Assembly (NCBI GenBank): GCA_023441725.1
Contig: JAEZNV010000081.1
Span: forward strand, 1 to 6,645
DNA: 6,645 nt
Source of the DNA: Actinomycetes bacterium
Lineage (GTDB): Bacteria > Actinomycetota > Coriobacteriia > Coriobacteriales > Coriobacteriaceae
Reading direction: 5' to 3'
A program made the translations under genes and the position numbers. Under the pieces are notes generated by a model, which did no database searches, was not told the origin of the DNA, and saw only the letters and a list, made by a program, of their open reading frames with translations. Each line of letters begins with the position of its first letter. Position 1 is the first letter of the stretch. This document shows positions 5,888-6,645 of this stretch, piece by piece.

Positions 5888-6209
5888 CGCCGACGAGAGC
5901 AGCACCGAGGCAGCGGGCGAGAACAGGCCGCTCGGCGCGCCGCGTGGCAAGCGTCCGTGTATCCGTATTAGCTGCGTGGACCAGCTGGGTGCGTGCCGTT
6001 GTCACCACGGGCACAAGCCGGGCGATGTCTTCGACTTCGATCGCGATCGCGGCAAGATGTGCGCCATGGCCTGCCACATGGGCTTTCCCTATATCGATAT
6101 CCTGCGCTATGGCGGGACCGTGCCTGGCAACGAGCCCGGCACGGCAAAGTTCTGCTGCCCCGAAGTCGATACACTGAACGTCTGGCTTGCCAAGATCGTT
6201 GACGAGTAG
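5880..6209 (+). CDS. Small cysteine-rich protein resembling TIGR04076 family
   Basis: This 109-residue protein has no signal peptide or membrane helix. Residues 1-25 are polar and probably disordered. The rest resembles the uncharacterised TIGR04076 family: a GDVFDFD turn (48-54), a MC..AC block (C61, C65, H66), GFPYIDILRYGG (68-79) and a C-terminal FCCPE (91-95). There are eight cysteines (27, 32, 39, 41, 61, 65, 92, 93). A dense CRCHHGH segment (39-45) could bind metal (inference). The start at 5880 is chosen because its ATG overlaps the kinase stop by 8 bases, and translation is probably coupled. Upstream in-frame codons belong to a shadow of the kinase. The role is unknown. The operon partner hints at cofactor B6 metabolism or a B6-dependent process, but this is association only. 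Confidence 0.82.
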   Translation: MSNADESSTEAAGENRPLGAPRGKRPCIRISCVDQLGACRCHHGHKPGDVFDFDRDRGKMCAMACHMGFPYIDILRYGGTVPGNEPGTAKFCCPEVDTLNVWLAKIVDE

Positions 6210-6217
6210 TCGAGCGC

Positions 6218-6250
6218 AATGTGTCAAAGGGACAGCCCCTTTGACACATT
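6218..6250. repeat. Perfect 14-bp hairpin of the GTGTCAAAGGG type
   Basis: AATGTGTCAAAGGG (6218-6231) pairs perfectly with CCCTTTGACACATT (6237-6250) around a 5-nt loop ACAGC. It lies 9 bases after the stop of the Cys-rich gene. It could halt transcription, but no T-run follows directly. A second small stem, CGCC (6251-6254) with GGCG (6258-6261), is followed by CCCCTTCTTTT and may help as a weak terminator. Hairpins of this CAAAGGG/CCCTTTG type occur as dispersed repeats in various bacteria (recollection, not verified here). Confidence 0.65.
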
Positions 6251-6275
6251 CGCCGGTGGCGCCCCTTCTTTTACT

Positions 6276-6281
6276 TATAAT
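6276..6281 (+). promoter_or_regulatory. Candidate -10 element for the ATPase gene
   Basis: A perfect TATAAT stands 111 bases upstream of the GTG start. No good -35 is found at 16-18 bp, and TTGACA at 6241-6246 is too far (29 nt). The site would need an activator if used; the repeats downstream of it could then act as repressor sites. TATAAA at 6348-6353 is an alternative -10. Confidence 0.35.
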
Positions 6282-6289
6282 CTCAAATC

Positions 6290-6372
6290 TCTGCATTTCA
6301 TCCGATTTTAGGTTCTAAAAATTCTGCGTTTCATCGATAATCAAGCATATAAAACTTTGCATTTCATTCGAT
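6290..6372 (+). repeat. Three direct repeats with exact 33-bp period (candidate operator array)
   Basis: The copies are TCTGCATTTCATCCGAT (6290-6306), TCTGCGTTTCATCGAT (6323-6338) and TTTGCATTTCATTCGAT (6356-6372). Their start-to-start distances are both 33 bp, close to three helical turns. An AAA triplet sits 2-3 bases before each copy, and the spacers otherwise differ. A perfect TATAAT (6276-6281) lies just upstream of copy 1, and a TATAAA (6348-6353) just before copy 3. The array ends 19 bases before the GTG start of the downstream ATPase gene, so control of that gene is the likeliest role. Confidence 0.65.
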
Positions 6373-6379
6373 GACACCG

Positions 6380-6386
6380 AGGGGAG
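6380..6386 (+). promoter_or_regulatory. Ribosome binding site deciding the GTG start
   Basis: AGGGGAG stands 5 nt before GTG 6392. The alternative in-frame ATG at 6371 has no purine-rich site upstream and overlaps the third direct repeat, so GTG is preferred. Confidence 0.6.
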
Positions 6387-6391
6387 AGCCT

Positions 6392-6645
6392 GTGCTGCGT
6401 AGGAAAATAGCGGCAGAGCTGGAGCGTTGGCTGAAGTCTTCCGAGCAAAAGGCCTTGCTCATTACGGGTTCTCGCCAGATTGGCAAAAGCTATTCGATTC
6501 GCGCATTTGGCAAAGCCAACCATGCAACCTACATCGAGCTTAACCTCATGGAAAATCGCCAGGCAAAAGATGCTCTTCTCGAGGCGCGGGATGCCGATGA
6601 TTTCATCAGCAGGGTGACGCTTCTTTCGGGAAAGTCGATTGCACC
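6392..6645 (+). CDS. AAA-type ATPase, probably with DUF4143 (N-terminal part; runs off window)
   Basis: The frame is open from GTG 6392 to the window end (84 codons visible). The N-terminus MLRRKIAAELERW matches the usual start of AAA_14/DUF4143 ATPases, which supports the GTG start over ATG 6371. A Walker A GSRQIGKS (26-33) follows LLIT, close to the GARQVGKT form of the family. The segment YIELNLMEN (47-55) fits the strand and helix after the P-loop. Walker B and the C-terminal domain lie outside the window, so DUF4143 membership is inferred. These ATPases are common, often multicopy, and of poorly known function. The gene is preceded by three 33-bp-spaced direct repeats and is separate from the B6-kinase operon. 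Confidence 0.85.
   Translation, partial: MLRRKIAAELERWLKSSEQKALLITGSRQIGKSYSIRAFGKANHATYIELNLMENRQAKDALLEARDADDFISRVTLLSGKSIA

Noticed and set aside
5012..5950. A 312-residue open frame antisense to the B6 kinase
   Set aside because: It is a shadow frame covering a clear kinase gene and has no recognisable domain.
6290..6372. A minimal CRISPR array
   Set aside because: The 33-bp period is suggestive, but the repeats are only 16-17 bp and imperfect, the spacers equally short, there are three units, and no cas gene is present; an operator array fits better.
6371..6391. ATG 6371 as the ATPase start
   Set aside because: It lacks a ribosome site and overlaps the third direct repeat; GTG 6392 has AGGGGAG at good spacing and gives the family's typical N-terminus.

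Overview
The window looks like a chromosomal segment of a GC-rich gut Actinomycetota, most likely class Coriobacteriia (Collinsella or a close relative). This is inferred from the strong G/C third-position codon bias, the ABC exporter subfamily, a DUF4143-type ATPase, and a long palindrome-filled intergenic region. No rRNA or marker gene is present to prove it.

Left part (144-4453, minus strand): a compact efflux operon. A TTGACA / 17 nt / TAAATT promoter lies just upstream of a MarR-family repressor gene. Two half-size ABC exporter genes follow, and each gene overlaps the next by 8 bases. The two ABC proteins are complementary. The first has a degenerate Walker A, Walker B and switch histidine but a normal signature loop. 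The second has normal catalytic residues but an altered signature loop. Together they form the asymmetric heterodimeric exporter layout, with one working and one degenerate ATP site. The MarR protein probably represses its own promoter, because TTAGG/CCTAA half-sites cover the -10 and the transcription start.

Middle part (4370-5062): about 690 bases without a convincing gene, filled with palindromes: a perfect 12-bp hairpin, a 98-nt long hairpin, a GTCCC-type small hairpin and a 152-nt long imperfect palindrome. The core of the 98-nt hairpin recurs in opposite orientation beyond the other end of the efflux operon (60-124). Both copies keep the same pairing through a compensatory base-pair change, so this is a structured repeat that brackets the operon.

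Right part (5063-6209, plus strand): a two-gene operon of a pyridoxal/pyridoxamine kinase (vitamin B6 salvage) and a small cysteine-rich protein resembling the TIGR04076 family, again joined by an 8-base overlap. A 14-bp perfect hairpin follows.

Right edge (6290-6645): the start of an AAA/DUF4143-like ATPase gene that runs out of the window. Three direct repeats spaced exactly 33 bp apart precede it and look like an operator array. The most notable items are the covarying paired repeat around the exporter operon, the 33-bp-phased repeat array, and the 152-nt foldback element.
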